Assembly (NCBI RefSeq): GCF_000026145.1
Contig: NC_009445.1
Span: 5,734,501 to 5,798,500, forward strand
Reading direction: 5' to 3'
DNA length: 64,000 nucleotides
From: Bradyrhizobium sp. ORS 278
Lineage (GTDB): Bacteria; Pseudomonadota; Alphaproteobacteria; Rhizobiales; Xanthobacteraceae
Positions within the stretch are counted from its first letter, which is position 1, and each line of letters starts with the position of its first letter. Position numbers and translations under genes: made by a program. The notes under the pieces are model-generated. The model worked only from the letters and a program-made list of their open reading frames with translations, was not told the DNA's origin and ran no database searches. This document shows, piece by piece, positions 17,566 through 26,742 of this stretch.

Positions 17566-18489
17566 TCGAACCTTCAACGCTCTGACCAACCCTTTTGCTG
17601 CCTCCGGGCTCATCCACTCGAACTCCGGCAGCTGATGCCGAAACCAGGTGAACTGCCGCTTGGCATAATGCCTTGTATCGGCCTTGCCGATGGTGGCCGC
17701 CTCCTCGCGGGTGATCTCGCCCCGGAGGTAACGGATCAGCGCCGGCACGCCGTGGGCCTTCATGGCCGGCAGCAGCGGATCGAGGCCGCGGGCGGCGAGC
17801 CGCTCGACCTCCGCGAGCGCGCCCGCCTCGAGCATCGTCTCGAAGCGCGCGTCGATCCTGGCATACAGCGCCTCGCGCTCCGGCGCGATGAACAGCGCAT
17901 GCGTGCGCTCCGGGGGCAGCAACGGCGGCGTGGTCTCGGCGTGCCAGTCGGCCAATGGCCGACCGGTCGCTTCGATGACCTCCAGCGCCCGGGCGATGCG
18001 GGTGCGGTCGCGGACGTTCAGCCGCGCCGCCGCCGCGGCATCGCGCCGCGCCAGTTCGGCGTGCAGCGCCTCGACACCGTCGCGATCGAGCTTGAGACGC
18101 ACCGCCTCGCGAATGTCGTCCGGCACCGGCGGCACCGCCGACAATCCGCGTGTCAGCGCCTTGAAGTACAGGCCGGTGCCGCCAATGAAGACCGGCAGCC
18201 GGCCCTCGCGCCTGACCTCGTCGAGAACCTGAGCGGCATCACGGACATAATGGCCGGCCGAGTAGTTCACCGCAGCATCGACGTGACCGTAAAGCCGATG
18301 CGGGACCAGCGCCTCGTCCTCGGGTGCCGGCCGCGCCGTCAGCACCCGCAGATCGTGGTAGACTTGCATCGAGTCGGTGTTGATGATGACCGCGCCCGCT
18401 TTTTGCGCAAGTTCCAACGCCAGCGCCGACTTGCCGCTGGCGGTCGGCCCTGCGATAAGCACCGCTTTGTTGTCGCTTAGCAAAGTCAC
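17563..18489 (-). CDS. miaA: tRNA dimethylallyltransferase
   Basis: A 308-residue enzyme that adds a dimethylallyl group to A37 of tRNAs reading UNN codons. The P-loop GPTASGKS is at 14-21, the substrate-binding [12 protein letters not shown] follows at about 34-45, and [11 protein letters not shown] and the C-terminal [12 protein letters not shown] are family hallmarks. The start is taken as GTG at 18489; the frame remains open far upstream but that sequence is antisense to serB. The start lies 3 bases from the start of the divergent serB, and the stop overlaps the predicted antitoxin operator. Confidence 0.95.
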   Translation of the reverse strand: MTLLSDNKAVLIAGPTASGKSALALELAQKAGAVIINTDSMQVYHDLRVLTARPAPEDEALVPHRLYGHVDAAVNYSAGHYVRDAAQVLDEVRREGRLPVFIGGTGLYFKALTRGLSAVPPVPDDIREAVRLKLDRDGVEALHAELARRDAAAAARLNVRDRTRIARALEVIEATGRPLADWHAETTPPLLPPERTHALFIAPEREALYARIDARFETMLEAGALAEVERLAARGLDPLLPAMKAHGVPALIRYLRGEITREEAATIGKADTRHYAKRQFTWFRHQLPEFEWMSPEAAKGLVRALKVR

Positions 18490-18492
18490 CCG

Positions 18493-19383
18493 ATGTCTCT
18501 CGTCGCCACCTTCATCTGCAATCCCGCCGATCCCGCACTTGATACCACGATCGTGGAGGCCTTCCTGGCCGTGCTGCCATCGCCGGGCACGCCGCGCTGG
18601 CTGTTCGACGAGGTCGCGATCGACATCCCGTTCTCGCATGACGGCGAGGTCCACAAGCTCGAGGCGCGCTTGCGCGACCTGCGCGGCGACATGCCGATCG
18701 ACATCGTCGTGCAGCCTGAGGCCGTCCGGCGCAAGAAGCTTTTTCTGGCGGACATGGATAGCACCATGATCGGCCAGGAATGCATCGACGAGCTGGCCGA
18801 TTTTGCCGGGCTCAAATCCCACGTCGCCGCCATCACCGAACGGGCCATGCGCGGCGAGATCGCCTTCGAGCCGGCGCTGCGCGAGCGCGTCGCGCTGCTG
18901 AAAGACCTTCCGGTCAGCGTCGTCGACGAGGTGCTGGCCAAGCGCATCAAGCTCACCCCGGGCGGCCGTCAGTTGGTGATGACGATGCGCGCCCACGGCG
19001 CCTATACCTGCCTGATCTCCGGCGGCTTCACGCTGTTCACCAGCGCCATCGCCGCCAAGATCGGTTTCCAGGAGAACCGCGCCAACGAGCTTGTCATCGA
19101 CGCCGGCAAGCTGACCGGCGAGGTCCGCGAGCCGATCATCGGCCGCGACGCCAAGCTCGCCACTCTCGTCGAGCTGCGCGAGTCGTTCGACCTCGACGAG
19201 ATCGACACGCTCGCCGTGGGCGACGGCGCCAACGACCTCGGCATGATCGAGGCCGCCGGCCTCGGCGTCGCCTATCACGCCAAGCCCGCCGTGTCGGCCG
19301 CAGCGTCAGCCCGCATCGACCACGGCGACCTCACCGCTTTGCTCTACGCCCAGGGCTACACGCGCGATCAGTTCGTGGAGTGA
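18493..19383 (+). CDS. serB: Phosphoserine phosphatase
   Basis: A 296-residue HAD-superfamily enzyme catalysing the last step of serine synthesis. The nucleophile motif LADMDSTMI places Asp87 and Asp89; motif II is ISGGFTLF and motif III/IV is [15 protein letters not shown]. The N-terminal 80 residues form the ACT-like regulatory part seen in longer SerB proteins. An in-frame stop lies 15 bases upstream of the ATG, so the start is fixed. No Shine-Dalgarno is present and only 3 bases separate it from miaA, so the mRNA may be leaderless or the promoter may lie inside miaA. Confidence 0.95.
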   Translation: MSLVATFICNPADPALDTTIVEAFLAVLPSPGTPRWLFDEVAIDIPFSHDGEVHKLEARLRDLRGDMPIDIVVQPEAVRRKKLFLADMDSTMIGQECIDELADFAGLKSHVAAITERAMRGEIAFEPALRERVALLKDLPVSVVDEVLAKRIKLTPGGRQLVMTMRAHGAYTCLISGGFTLFTSAIAAKIGFQENRANELVIDAGKLTGEVREPIIGRDAKLATLVELRESFDLDEIDTLAVGDGANDLGMIEAAGLGVAYHAKPAVSAAASARIDHGDLTALLYAQGYTRDQFVE

Positions 19384-19539
19384 CGACGCTCTGGCTGTTA
19401 TTCCGCTTATTTGTTTCAATCCGGCTAACTTCCGCGCAACTCCATTCCAATCTCATTCGCGATCGCCAATCAGACCATTCGTCTTGCGCATCAAGGCAGG
19501 TACGACCCTGCCATTTTAACCGCGTCACAAATCCATGAA

Positions 19540-19568
19540 TTGTCAAATCATGTTGCATCGCATATATC
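19540..19568 (+). promoter_or_regulatory. Candidate promoter for the small secreted protein gene
   Basis: TTGTCA (19540-19545) and TATATC (19563-19568) are separated by 17 bases in a locally AT-rich stretch. The predicted start leaves a leader of about 75 bases before the ATG at 19651. Confidence 0.45.
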
Positions 19569-19650
19569 GCGTATAGCGCTAGGGAGCGTCCAAGGAAACG
19601 AAAACGGTTGCATGTGATGCAGCCGATCATCGTCACAGAAGGACCTCCCG

Positions 19651-19920
19651 ATGACCATCAAGCACATCATTCCCGCCTCTCTCGTTGCTCTCGCGCTGCT
19701 GGGCGGCGCCGCCGTCGCCGGAGAGCTGCCGAGCTACGAAGTCGGCGCGCTGCCGGCTACTCCGCACCAGCTCTCCGTCGTCGGCGCCTCCGGTGCGCAG
19801 CAGACTGTCGCAATCAACACCGACAGCGCCGTCTCCCCGCACCAGCTCGCCGTGCTCACCCAGCACCGCCGCAGCACTGCGCTGGTCGCCCCGACCACCG
19901 TCGGCAGCGTCCGCAACTAA
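19651..19920 (+). CDS. Small secreted protein of unknown function with PHQL repeats
   Basis: An 89-residue protein with a clear signal peptide: HIIPASLVALALLGGAAVAG, with cleavage probably after AVAG. The mature part is about 66 residues, has no cysteine, and carries two related segments, ATPHQLSVV and VSPHQLAVL, about 30 residues apart. AAGGA stands 7 bases before the ATG. I do not recognise the family. A GC-rich hairpin GTCTCGC-cgg-GCGAGAC at 19958-19974 may end the transcript. Confidence 0.75.
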   Translation: MTIKHIIPASLVALALLGGAAVAGELPSYEVGALPATPHQLSVVGASGAQQTVAINTDSAVSPHQLAVLTQHRRSTALVAPTTVGSVRN

Positions 19921-20206
19921 GCGACGCGAACATCTCACGACGCGACAGGCAGCGCGCGTCTCGCCGGGCGAGACCGCGCTCCCTCTGGGACGAGATCACG
20001 GATCTCGCGCGCGGCACCAGATCATTGCCGCAGGCGGCACAGGTTGACGCCACGATTGCGCCTCGCTTGTGGTTCGTCGGATCGCGTGCGATCCCAGAGT
20101 TGACCGGCCCGATCGGGACCGCCATGTTGCATCGTGCCGTTCGCACGGCCGCCCGGTCGGATCCCGCTCTCAGCGCCGAACGCCGATCGCACTCTGAGGT
20201 GCCGCG

Positions 20207-20920
20207 TTGCCCGATGACATGCCGCAGCTGGACGATGGCTGCTTTCAACCGATCGACCGCGCCAAGCTGCTGGAGCCCACGCTCTCCTCACATCCGCCGC
20301 GCATTCTGCTGCTGTACGGATCGCTGCGGCAGCGCTCGTTCAGCCGGCTGCTCACCGAGGAGGCGGCGCGCATTCTCGCCCGCTTCGGTGCGGAGACGCG
20401 CAGCTTCGATCCGCACGGGCTGCCGCTGGTCGACGACGCCTGGCCCGATCATCCCAAGGTCGGAGAGCTGCACGAGCTCGTCACCTGGTGCGAGGGCATG
20501 GTGTGGTGCTCGCCGGAGCGCCATGGCGCGATGACTGGCGTCATGAAGACCCAGATCGACTGGATCCCGCTGTCGCTCGGCGCAGTCAGGCCGACGCAGG
20601 GCAAGACGCTCGCGGTGATGCAGGTCAGTGGCGGCTCGCAGTCGTTCAACGCCGTCAACCAGCTGCGCGTGCTCGGGCGCTGGATGCGCCTGATCACCAT
20701 CCCGAACCAGTCGTCGGTGCCCAAGGCGTTCGCGGAGTTCGACGACGATGACCGCATGAAGCCCTCGGCCTATTACGACCGCATCGTCGACGTGATGGAG
20801 GAGCTCGTGAAGTTCACGCTGCTGACGCGCGACCGGGCGGACTATCTGGTCGACCGCTATTCCGAGCGCAAGGAGAGCGCCGAGGAGCTGTCGAAGCGCG
20901 TCAATCAGCGCTCGCTGTGA
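20207..20920 (+). CDS. arsH: ArsH-type NADPH-dependent FMN reductase
   Basis: A 237-residue flavoprotein of the ArsH family. The FMN phosphate loop is [11 protein letters not shown] at about 38-48, and [20 protein letters not shown] is the conserved dimer and flavin segment. ArsH oxidises trivalent organoarsenicals or acts as an azo/quinone reductase. I chose the TTG at 20207 because GAGGTG stands 5 bases upstream; an ATG four codons later has none. No arsR, arsB or arsC gene is nearby, so the arsenic role is by family only. Confidence 0.88.
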   Translation: MPDDMPQLDDGCFQPIDRAKLLEPTLSSHPPRILLLYGSLRQRSFSRLLTEEAARILARFGAETRSFDPHGLPLVDDAWPDHPKVGELHELVTWCEGMVWCSPERHGAMTGVMKTQIDWIPLSLGAVRPTQGKTLAVMQVSGGSQSFNAVNQLRVLGRWMRLITIPNQSSVPKAFAEFDDDDRMKPSAYYDRIVDVMEELVKFTLLTRDRADYLVDRYSERKESAEELSKRVNQRSL

Positions 20921-21020
20921 GCGGTCGGGAGGAAGAACCAGCGCGCCGCGGCGCCGGCCCAGCGTCCTCGACTTCCGATAAAAATAATCTTCTTGCTACT
21001 TTTCTGAAATCATGGTTGGA

Positions 21021-21460
21021 TCCGCCCATCCCGCCTCACCGCAGAGGGGCGTTGCGCGCGATCGTCACGACACGCGAGGTGGGATGCGGTGGCCGCGAAA
21101 GATCGCAGCGTCCTCTCACGAGGGCGCGGACGAACGATCGCTTGCGGACGTGAAGTCGCAGCGTCCTGATACCCCGATGCTGGTGTCAAGCCGCGATGGC
21201 GCCAGAGTGTGCCGCGTGGTGATGGTGGCCAACAAGCCCGGCGCACCAGGGAGACTGCGTATAAGCGTGAAGACCATCGCGCAGGGAATGCCGGTGTGGT
21301 CCGGCTTTGCCTGTGGTACCTGCCGCCTGCATTTTTTCCCGCAGGCGGGCCATGGGTGAGGCTGTCACCCGGCATTCCCTGCGCCCTCTGCATATTCGCG
21401 AGGGACCAGTGGTCGCAGAGCTCGGGCGAGATCCGCCGCGAGAATGCGATCTCGTGGCCT
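21021..21460. repeat. Long dispersed repeat, copy A (about 430 bp)
   Basis: This stretch matches 56346-56766 in inverted orientation along nearly its whole length, including GGGGCGTTGCGCGCGATCGT near one end and a perfect hairpin CCGCCTGC-N10-GCAGGCGG at 21323-21348. It fills the centre of a 950-base gap between arsH and degP. Open frames in it are not conserved between copies. Confidence 0.85.
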
Positions 21461-21530
21461 CATGGATTAGTTAGCTCGCTGGTCCAGCCAGCTCTGCGCT
21501 GTTTGAGATGTGAATCGGATGTTTCCTCAA

Positions 21531-21685
21531 TCGTGGTCCCGGACAAGCCGCGACGCGCGCAAGCGCGGTCCGGCGCCGATACGGGACCCATACGCCGCGG
21601 CGGATGTGATGGGCAAAATGCCAACGACCTGCCTGCCCCAAACCGCTCCCTGGGGTATGGATCCCGGCTCAAGGCCGGGACGACG
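21531..21685. repeat. Dispersed palindromic repeat (GGGACCCATAC / GGCCGGGACGAC type)
   Basis: A diverged copy of the element at 9922-10047: it starts TCGTGGTCCCGGACAAGC, keeps GGGACCCATACGCCGCG inside, and ends in GTATGGATCCCGGC-tcaag-GCCGGGACGAC. Confidence 0.7.
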
Positions 21686-21702
21686 GCGCAGTGCGGAGCT
21701 GC

Positions 21703-21843
21703 CGTAGGGTGGGCAAAGTGGACGCCCGCAGGGCGGTCGCGTGCCCACCATTGATCCGCAAATGCGGAAGGCAATGGTGGGCACGGCGCGTGAGAGATAG
21801 AGACAACACGCGTAGACGTGGGCGCACCTTTGCCCACCCTACG
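21703..21843. repeat. Long imperfect inverted repeat (GTAGGGTGGGCAAAG type)
   Basis: GTAGGGTGGGCAAAGTGG at the left end is complementary to ACCTTTGCCCACCCTAC at the right end, with a nested GCCCACCATTG/CAATGGTGGGC stem. It ends 30 bases before the degP stop. Confidence 0.8.
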
Positions 21844-21873
21844 CAGCCGCGTTTGGAACGAAAGACCGCGCCC

Positions 21874-23373
21874 CTACTGCAAGCTCAGCGCCACGAAGCG
21901 CAGTTCGCCGTCGGCGTTGGACACCAGCAGCAGCACCGACTTCTTGCCGTCCTTCTTGAGCTGGTCGACGCGCTTCTTGATGTCGGCGCCGGAGGTGACC
22001 GCCTCCTGGGCGACCTCGACGATCACGTCGCCGGGCGACAGCCGCTTCTCGGCGGCGTCGGAGGCCTGGTCGACGCCGGTGACGACGACGCCCTTGACGC
22101 TGTCCTTGATCTTGTAGCGGGTGCGCAGATCCTTCGACAAAGCAGCAAGATCGAGCCCGAGCGCCTTCTGGGTCACCGGCTTCTCCGCCGGCTCGTCCTT
22201 CTTGATCGCCGCCTGCTGAACCTTCTCGTTGTCCTCGAGCCGGCCGAGCTTGACCTTGAGCGTCTGCTCCTGGCCTTTGCGGATGACGACGACGTCGACC
22301 TCCTTGCCGACCGCGGTGTCGGCGACGATGCGCGACAGGTCCTTCGGCTCTTTGATGTCGTGGCCGTCGAACTTGACGACGACGTCGCCCGGCTCGATGC
22401 CGGCCGGCTTGGCCGGGCCCTTGTCGTCGACGCCGGCGACCAGCGCGCCGCGCGCCGGCTTGATGTTGAGGCTCTCGGCGATCTCGTCGGTGACGCCCTG
22501 GATGCGCACGCCGAGCCAGCCGCGGCGCAGTTCGCCGAACTGGCGCAGCTGGTCGACGACGCCGGCGACGGTCTTCGAGGGCACGGCGAAGCCGATGCCG
22601 ATCGAGCCGCCCGAGGGCGAAATGATCAGCGTGTTGACGCCGATGACCTCGCCGTCGAGGTTGAACAGCGGGCCGCCGGAATTGCCGCGGTTGATGGCGG
22701 CGTCGGTCTGGATGTAGCTGTCATAGGGGCCCGACGAGATGTCGCGGTTCTTGGCCGAGACGATGCCGGCGGTGACGGTGCCGCCGAGGCTGAACGGGTT
22801 CCCGATCGCGACCACCCAGTCGCCGAGCCGGAGCTTGTCGGAATCGCCGAACTTGACCACGGTGAGCTGCCGCGGCGGCTTGAACTTCAGCACCGCGAGG
22901 TCAGTCTTCTTGTCGACGCCGACCAGCTCGGCCTTGATCTTGGTGCCGTCGTTCATGATCACGTTGATCTCGTCGGCATCGGCGATGACGTGGTTGTTGG
23001 TGACCACGATGCCGCTGTCGTCGACGATGAAGCCGGAGCCGAGCGAGTTGGTGCGGCGGGGCGAATTGTCGGCGCCGCCTCGGCCGCCCGGACCGCGGCG
23101 GTTCTTGAAGAAGTCGTCGAAGAACTCCTCGAACGGCGAGCCCGGCGGCACCTGCGGATTGGCGCCGCGGCCCTCGCCTCCACCGCCCTTGGCCTCGACG
23201 GTCTGCGAGGTCGAGATGTTGACGACGGCATCGATCACCTTTTCGGCGACATCGGCGATCCCTTCCGGCCCCCGCGCCGAGGCCGGCGCCGGCACGAGCG
23301 CCCAGCCCGCGGCGAGCACTGCCGCAGTCAGGATCGGACGCAGTCGACGGCGGAAAGCAAGGGTTGCGGTCAT
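21874..23373 (-). CDS. degP: Periplasmic serine endoprotease of the DegP/HtrA (Do) family
   Basis: A 499-residue exported protease and chaperone. A signal peptide (RRRLRPILTAAVLAAGWALV...) ends at about residue 33. The trypsin-like domain has His128 (TNNHVI), Asp158 (KKTDLAVLK) and Ser232 (RGNSGGPL); two PDZ domains follow at about 275-365 and 400-495. The flexible LA-loop region (about 63-108) is Gly/Pro-rich. GGAGA stands just before the ATG at 23373; upstream in-frame Met codons at 23469-23472 would give an unlikely leader. It follows hflK, hflC and a DUF2065 gene on the same strand, a common order for membrane and envelope quality control. Confidence 0.95.
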   Translation of the reverse strand: MTATLAFRRRLRPILTAAVLAAGWALVPAPASARGPEGIADVAEKVIDAVVNISTSQTVEAKGGGGEGRGANPQVPPGSPFEEFFDDFFKNRRGPGGRGGADNSPRRTNSLGSGFIVDDSGIVVTNNHVIADADEINVIMNDGTKIKAELVGVDKKTDLAVLKFKPPRQLTVVKFGDSDKLRLGDWVVAIGNPFSLGGTVTAGIVSAKNRDISSGPYDSYIQTDAAINRGNSGGPLFNLDGEVIGVNTLIISPSGGSIGIGFAVPSKTVAGVVDQLRQFGELRRGWLGVRIQGVTDEIAESLNIKPARGALVAGVDDKGPAKPAGIEPGDVVVKFDGHDIKEPKDLSRIVADTAVGKEVDVVVIRKGQEQTLKVKLGRLEDNEKVQQAAIKKDEPAEKPVTQKALGLDLAALSKDLRTRYKIKDSVKGVVVTGVDQASDAAEKRLSPGDVIVEVAQEAVTSGADIKKRVDQLKKDGKKSVLLLVSNADGELRFVALSLQ

Positions 23374-23596
23374 CGGGCGGATCTCCAGAAAAGGCGGAAA
23401 ATTCAACGGGTACAGTGCGCCGGAACCGGGCAGCGACGCAAGCGCGCCGGCGCGCGGCGCCCGATTCATCATTGAAGGCGACCTAATACGGCAAAATGGC
23501 ACAGCCATCGCCTCACAATGGCGTTGGCCGGGCAGCGGACGGCAATCGTTGCGGCGGTCGGCGGTTCCTGTCGGGATGTGGCGCGGCGGCTGCCCC

Positions 23597-23803
23597 TCAG
23601 ATCGGCCTGCGGATGACCCAGATCAGCACCAGGCCGGCAACCGCCGAGCCGATGCCCACCGCGCGCAGCACGTTGTCGGGGGTGGTCATGGCGGTCTTCA
23701 TGGCCCGCCGCATCCATTCCGGACTCGCCGCGAACATCAGGCCTTCAAGCACGAACAGGATACCTAATCCGATGAGGAAATCGGAAAACGCAATGGACCT
23801 CAT
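23597..23803 (-). CDS. DUF2065 small membrane protein
   Basis: A 68-residue protein with two hydrophobic helices, about 7-25 and 46-63, joined by a short loop (ASPEWMRRAMKTAM). This is the DUF2065 (YjeT-like) family, which is almost always found beside hflK-hflC. GGAGG lies 10 bases before the ATG. The family's function is not known; the neighbourhood suggests a link to HflKC membrane-protease regulation. Confidence 0.88.
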   Translation of the reverse strand: MRSIAFSDFLIGLGILFVLEGLMFAASPEWMRRAMKTAMTTPDNVLRAVGIGSAVAGLVLIWVIRRPI

Positions 23804-23839
23804 CGGACCCGGACCTCCCGTTTGACCTTCTTGATATCA

Positions 23840-23869
23840 GACGGGGCGAAGCAACGGCTTCGCCCCGTC
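23840..23869 (-). terminator. Strong hairpin between hflC and the DUF2065 gene
   Basis: GACGGGGCGAAG and CTTCGCCCCGTC form a perfect 12-bp stem around a 6-base loop. No T run follows on the minus strand, so it may attenuate or protect mRNA rather than terminate fully. Confidence 0.6.
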
Positions 23870-23910
23870 CGTGTCAACTCTTATTCGCCGGCAACAACCG
23901 CCCGGCGACC

Positions 23911-24852
23911 TCAGGGTTTCGCGGCCTGTGCCGCCGCCGCGGTTGCGCTGGCGGCCGACGGCGTCTCCGGTCCCGCCGCCGCCTTCCCCGAGGGATTGGC
24001 GAAGTAGCGGAAGAACTCGGAATCCGGCCGCAGCAGGAAGCGGGTGTCGCCGGACTTCAGGCCGGTCTCATAGGCCGTCATCGAGCGGTAGAAGGCGAAG
24101 AAATCGGGATCCTTGCCGTAGGCCTCGGCGAACAGCCGATTGCGCTCGGCGTCGCCGGCACCGCGGGTCTGCTCGGCCTGCGAGTTCGCCTCGGCGACGA
24201 TCACGGTCGCCTCGCGATCGGCCTTGGACCTGATCTCCTGCGCCTTCTGGCCGCCGAGAGCCCGGAACTCGGCCGCCTCACGTTGCCGCTCGCTGTTCAT
24301 GCGATCGTAAACCGCTTGGCTGTTGGCCTCGGGGAGGTCGGCACGACGAATGCGAACGTCGACCACCTGAATGCCGTAGGCGTCAGCCTCCCGATCGAGC
24401 TGGTCGCGAATCTTGCGCATCAAGGTCTCGCGCTCGTCGCGCACGACCTGGGTGAACGTGACCTCGCCGAGCACGCGGCGCAGGGCCGCGTTGAGCAAGG
24501 TGCCAAGCTGGACGTTCGCGTTCTGGATCGTGCCGGCTCGCTGATAGAACTGCAGCGCGTTCTTGATCCGGTAGCGCGCGAAGGCGTCGACCACCAGCCG
24601 CTTCTGGTCGAAGGCGATGACCTCCTGCGACGGATTTTCGAGGTCGAGAATGCGCTTGTCGATCAGGATCACGTTGTCGATGAACGGCGCCTTGACGTTC
24701 AGCCCGGGCTCGGTGACGACATCGACCGGCTTGCCGAACCGCACAACGAGCGCCTGCTCCGTCTGTGCCACCGTGAACAGCGAGCTGTAGCCGATGACGA
24801 CGAGCGCGAGGGCGATGACCAGCGCAACGATGCCTGTGACGGGGGACCTCAT
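23911..24852 (-). CDS. hflC: HflC, modulator of FtsH protease
   Basis: A 313-residue SPFH/band-7 protein anchored by one N-terminal span (GIVALVIALALVVIGYSSLF). With HflK it forms a large membrane complex that binds FtsH and restrains degradation of membrane proteins. The SPFH domain runs from about 25 to 200, followed by a charged coiled-coil helix (NSERQREAAEFRALGGQKAQ...). The C-terminus is an Ala-rich tail. Its ATG overlaps the hflK stop by 4 bases. Confidence 0.95.
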   Translation of the reverse strand: MRSPVTGIVALVIALALVVIGYSSLFTVAQTEQALVVRFGKPVDVVTEPGLNVKAPFIDNVILIDKRILDLENPSQEVIAFDQKRLVVDAFARYRIKNALQFYQRAGTIQNANVQLGTLLNAALRRVLGEVTFTQVVRDERETLMRKIRDQLDREADAYGIQVVDVRIRRADLPEANSQAVYDRMNSERQREAAEFRALGGQKAQEIRSKADREATVIVAEANSQAEQTRGAGDAERNRLFAEAYGKDPDFFAFYRSMTAYETGLKSGDTRFLLRPDSEFFRYFANPSGKAAAGPETPSAASATAAAAQAAKP

Positions 24853-25979
24853 CGGACGCCTCCCTGCTGCGTGGTGCTCGGGGCGGCCTGGCGCCGCGGC
24901 GCGAGATCGCCGAGCGGCAGCAGCGGCACGGGACCGCCGGGGCCGCCATCGAGCACGAGCTTCTCGGAGCCGGAGAGCACGCGCTCCATCGTCTCGAGAT
25001 AGATGCGTTCACGGGTCACGTCGGGCGCCTTCTTGTACTCTTCATAGACCTTCAGAAAGCGTGCGCTTTGGCCCTTGGCCTCCGCGATCGCCTGCTCCTT
25101 GTAGCCTTCGGCAACCTGCAGGATCTGAGCGGCACGGCCGCGGGCGTCGGGCACCACCTTGTTGGCGTAGGTCTGGGCCTCGTTCTGCGCTTTTTCCAAG
25201 TCAGCTCGCGCGGCCTGCACGTCACGAAACGCCGCAATCACCTGCGCCGGAGGGTCGACCTTCTGCATCTGCACATTGTCGACCTGGATGCCCGAGCCAT
25301 AGTTGTCGAGCGTCTTCTGCATCAGCTCCAGCACGCTCTGCTCGATCTGCGTGCGCGCGCCGGTGAGCACCGGCTGAATGTTGGACCTGCCGATCACCTC
25401 GCGCATCGCGCTTTCGGCGACCGCCTTGACGGTCCCTTCGGGGTTCTGGATGTTGAACAGGAAGTCGGCAGCGCCCTTCGGCTTGATGCGCCACAAAACG
25501 GTCAGGTCGACATCGACGATGTTCTCGTCGCCGGTGAGCATCAAGCTCTCCTCCGGCACGTCGCGCCCGCTGCGGCCACGGCGGCCGGGATCGTCATTGG
25601 CGGTGAAGCCGATCGAGATCGAGTTGACGCGGAGCGCCTTGGGCAGCAGCACGGTCTCGATCGGATAGGGCAAATGGTAACGCAGACCGGGCTGCTCGTC
25701 GCGGACATATTTGCCGAACCGGAGCACCACGCCGAGCTCTTCGGACTGCACCCGGTAGAAGCCGGACAGCAGCCAGATGACAATCGCACCGAGCACGATC
25801 AGGAGGACGCCGACGGAGCCAAAGCCGCCCCCGGGGATGAACTGTTGGAGCCGGTCCTGGCCGCGGCGCAGAAGATCTTCCAGGTCGGGGGGCCTTGGAC
25901 CGACCGGTTGCGGTCCCGAGCCCCAGGGTCCCTTCGGACCCGGACCCCACGGGCCTCCGCCCTGATTCTTCCACGCCAT
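24849..25979 (-). CDS. hflK: HflK, modulator of FtsH protease
   Basis: A 376-residue partner of HflC. The cytoplasmic N-terminus (about 1-35) is rich in Gly, Pro and Trp, as in other HflK proteins; one membrane span (SVGVLLIVLGAIVIWLLSGF) lies at about 55-75. The SPFH domain follows with VQSEELGVVLRFGKYV, and a coiled-coil region after residue 250. The start at 25979 has GGAGGAG upstream; an earlier in-frame start would add 11 unconserved residues. Translation is coupled to hflC by an ATGA overlap. Confidence 0.95.
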   Translation of the reverse strand: MAWKNQGGGPWGPGPKGPWGSGPQPVGPRPPDLEDLLRRGQDRLQQFIPGGGFGSVGVLLIVLGAIVIWLLSGFYRVQSEELGVVLRFGKYVRDEQPGLRYHLPYPIETVLLPKALRVNSISIGFTANDDPGRRGRSGRDVPEESLMLTGDENIVDVDLTVLWRIKPKGAADFLFNIQNPEGTVKAVAESAMREVIGRSNIQPVLTGARTQIEQSVLELMQKTLDNYGSGIQVDNVQMQKVDPPAQVIAAFRDVQAARADLEKAQNEAQTYANKVVPDARGRAAQILQVAEGYKEQAIAEAKGQSARFLKVYEEYKKAPDVTRERIYLETMERVLSGSEKLVLDGGPGGPVPLLPLGDLAPRRQAAPSTTQQGGVR

Positions 25980-26229
25980 CGATCGATCTCCTCCGAGAGG
26001 CTGATACTGCAAAGACGCCGGCCCCCGACGGCGGCCGGTTTATAAGGGACGGCCCCGCCCCTTACAACGTAGCGCTCCAGCTAAGCCCGAACCCGGTTTT
26101 GTCAATGTAAACAGCGCGCCAAGCGCTGGTTTGCCGCGGCTGGACAGGGCCACCGCGGCCAAACAACGCGACTTCATCATTAACGGATGGTCTTGAAGGG
26201 GCGGCAGGGACTTTGCGGGCAGGTGCCGG

Positions 26230-26742
26230 TCAGCGCTTCCGGCGATAGGTGACGTAAGAGAAGTCGGCCTGATCGTCCGGCCCCGACGCGTGACGCTCGC
26301 GCGCCACCTCCTCCCACTGCGCCGGATCGATCGCCGGAAACAGCGTGTCGCCCGGCGGCCGCGCGTGGACCTCGGTGATCTCCAATCTGTCGGTCAATGG
26401 CAGGGTCGCCGTATAGATCTCGGCGCCGCCGACGATGGCGATTTCCGCGGCCGAACGCCGCAGCGCATCGCCCCGCGCGACGGTGAGCGCTTCGGCGATG
26501 CGGTGAGTCACGATGGCGCCCGCGGCGCGAAACGCGGCGTCGCGGGTGACGATGATGTTGGTCCGACCCGGCAACGGCCGGCGAGGAAATGACACGAAGG
26601 TCTTGCGGCCCATGACGATCGGCCGTCCCATGGTCAGCGCCTTGAAGCGCTGCATGTCGCTCTTCTGCCGCCAGGGAATGGCGCCGGCAGCGCCGATCAC
26701 GCCGTTCTCGGCGACCGCGACGATCTGCACGATCTCGATCAT
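26230..26742 (-). CDS. folA: Dihydrofolate reductase
   Basis: A 170-residue enzyme reducing dihydrofolate to tetrahydrofolate with NADPH. Landmarks are the N-terminal VAVAENGVIGAAGAIPW, the folate-binding acidic residue in KSDMQRFKALTMGRP, VMGRKTFVSF, and IVGGAEIYTATLP near the NADPH site. It regenerates the cofactor oxidised by thymidylate synthase, encoded two genes upstream. Its start overlaps the stop of the acetyltransferase gene by 4 bases, so thyA, the acetyltransferase and folA form one operon. Confidence 0.96.
   Translation of the reverse strand: MIEIVQIVAVAENGVIGAAGAIPWRQKSDMQRFKALTMGRPIVMGRKTFVSFPRRPLPGRTNIIVTRDAAFRAAGAIVTHRIAEALTVARGDALRRSAAEIAIVGGAEIYTATLPLTDRLEITEVHARPPGDTLFPAIDPAQWEEVARERHASGPDDQADFSYVTYRRKR

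Noticed and set aside
17590..19278. Extension of miaA far upstream into the serB region
   Set aside because: The extra 260 residues are antisense to serB and resemble nothing; the MiaA family begins at the P-loop strand, consistent with the GTG at 18489.
21186..21368. Small peptide frames with MQAAGTTG in the long repeat
   Set aside because: A similar peptide (KMQAAGTTG) can be read in both copies, but frames before and after diverge and stop at different places, so conservation is of nucleotide structure, not of a protein.
21691..23475. A nearly 600-codon plus-strand frame opposite degP
   Set aside because: Long antisense frames arise where the real gene has strong third-position GC. The opposite strand has a full HtrA protease with catalytic triad and PDZ domains.
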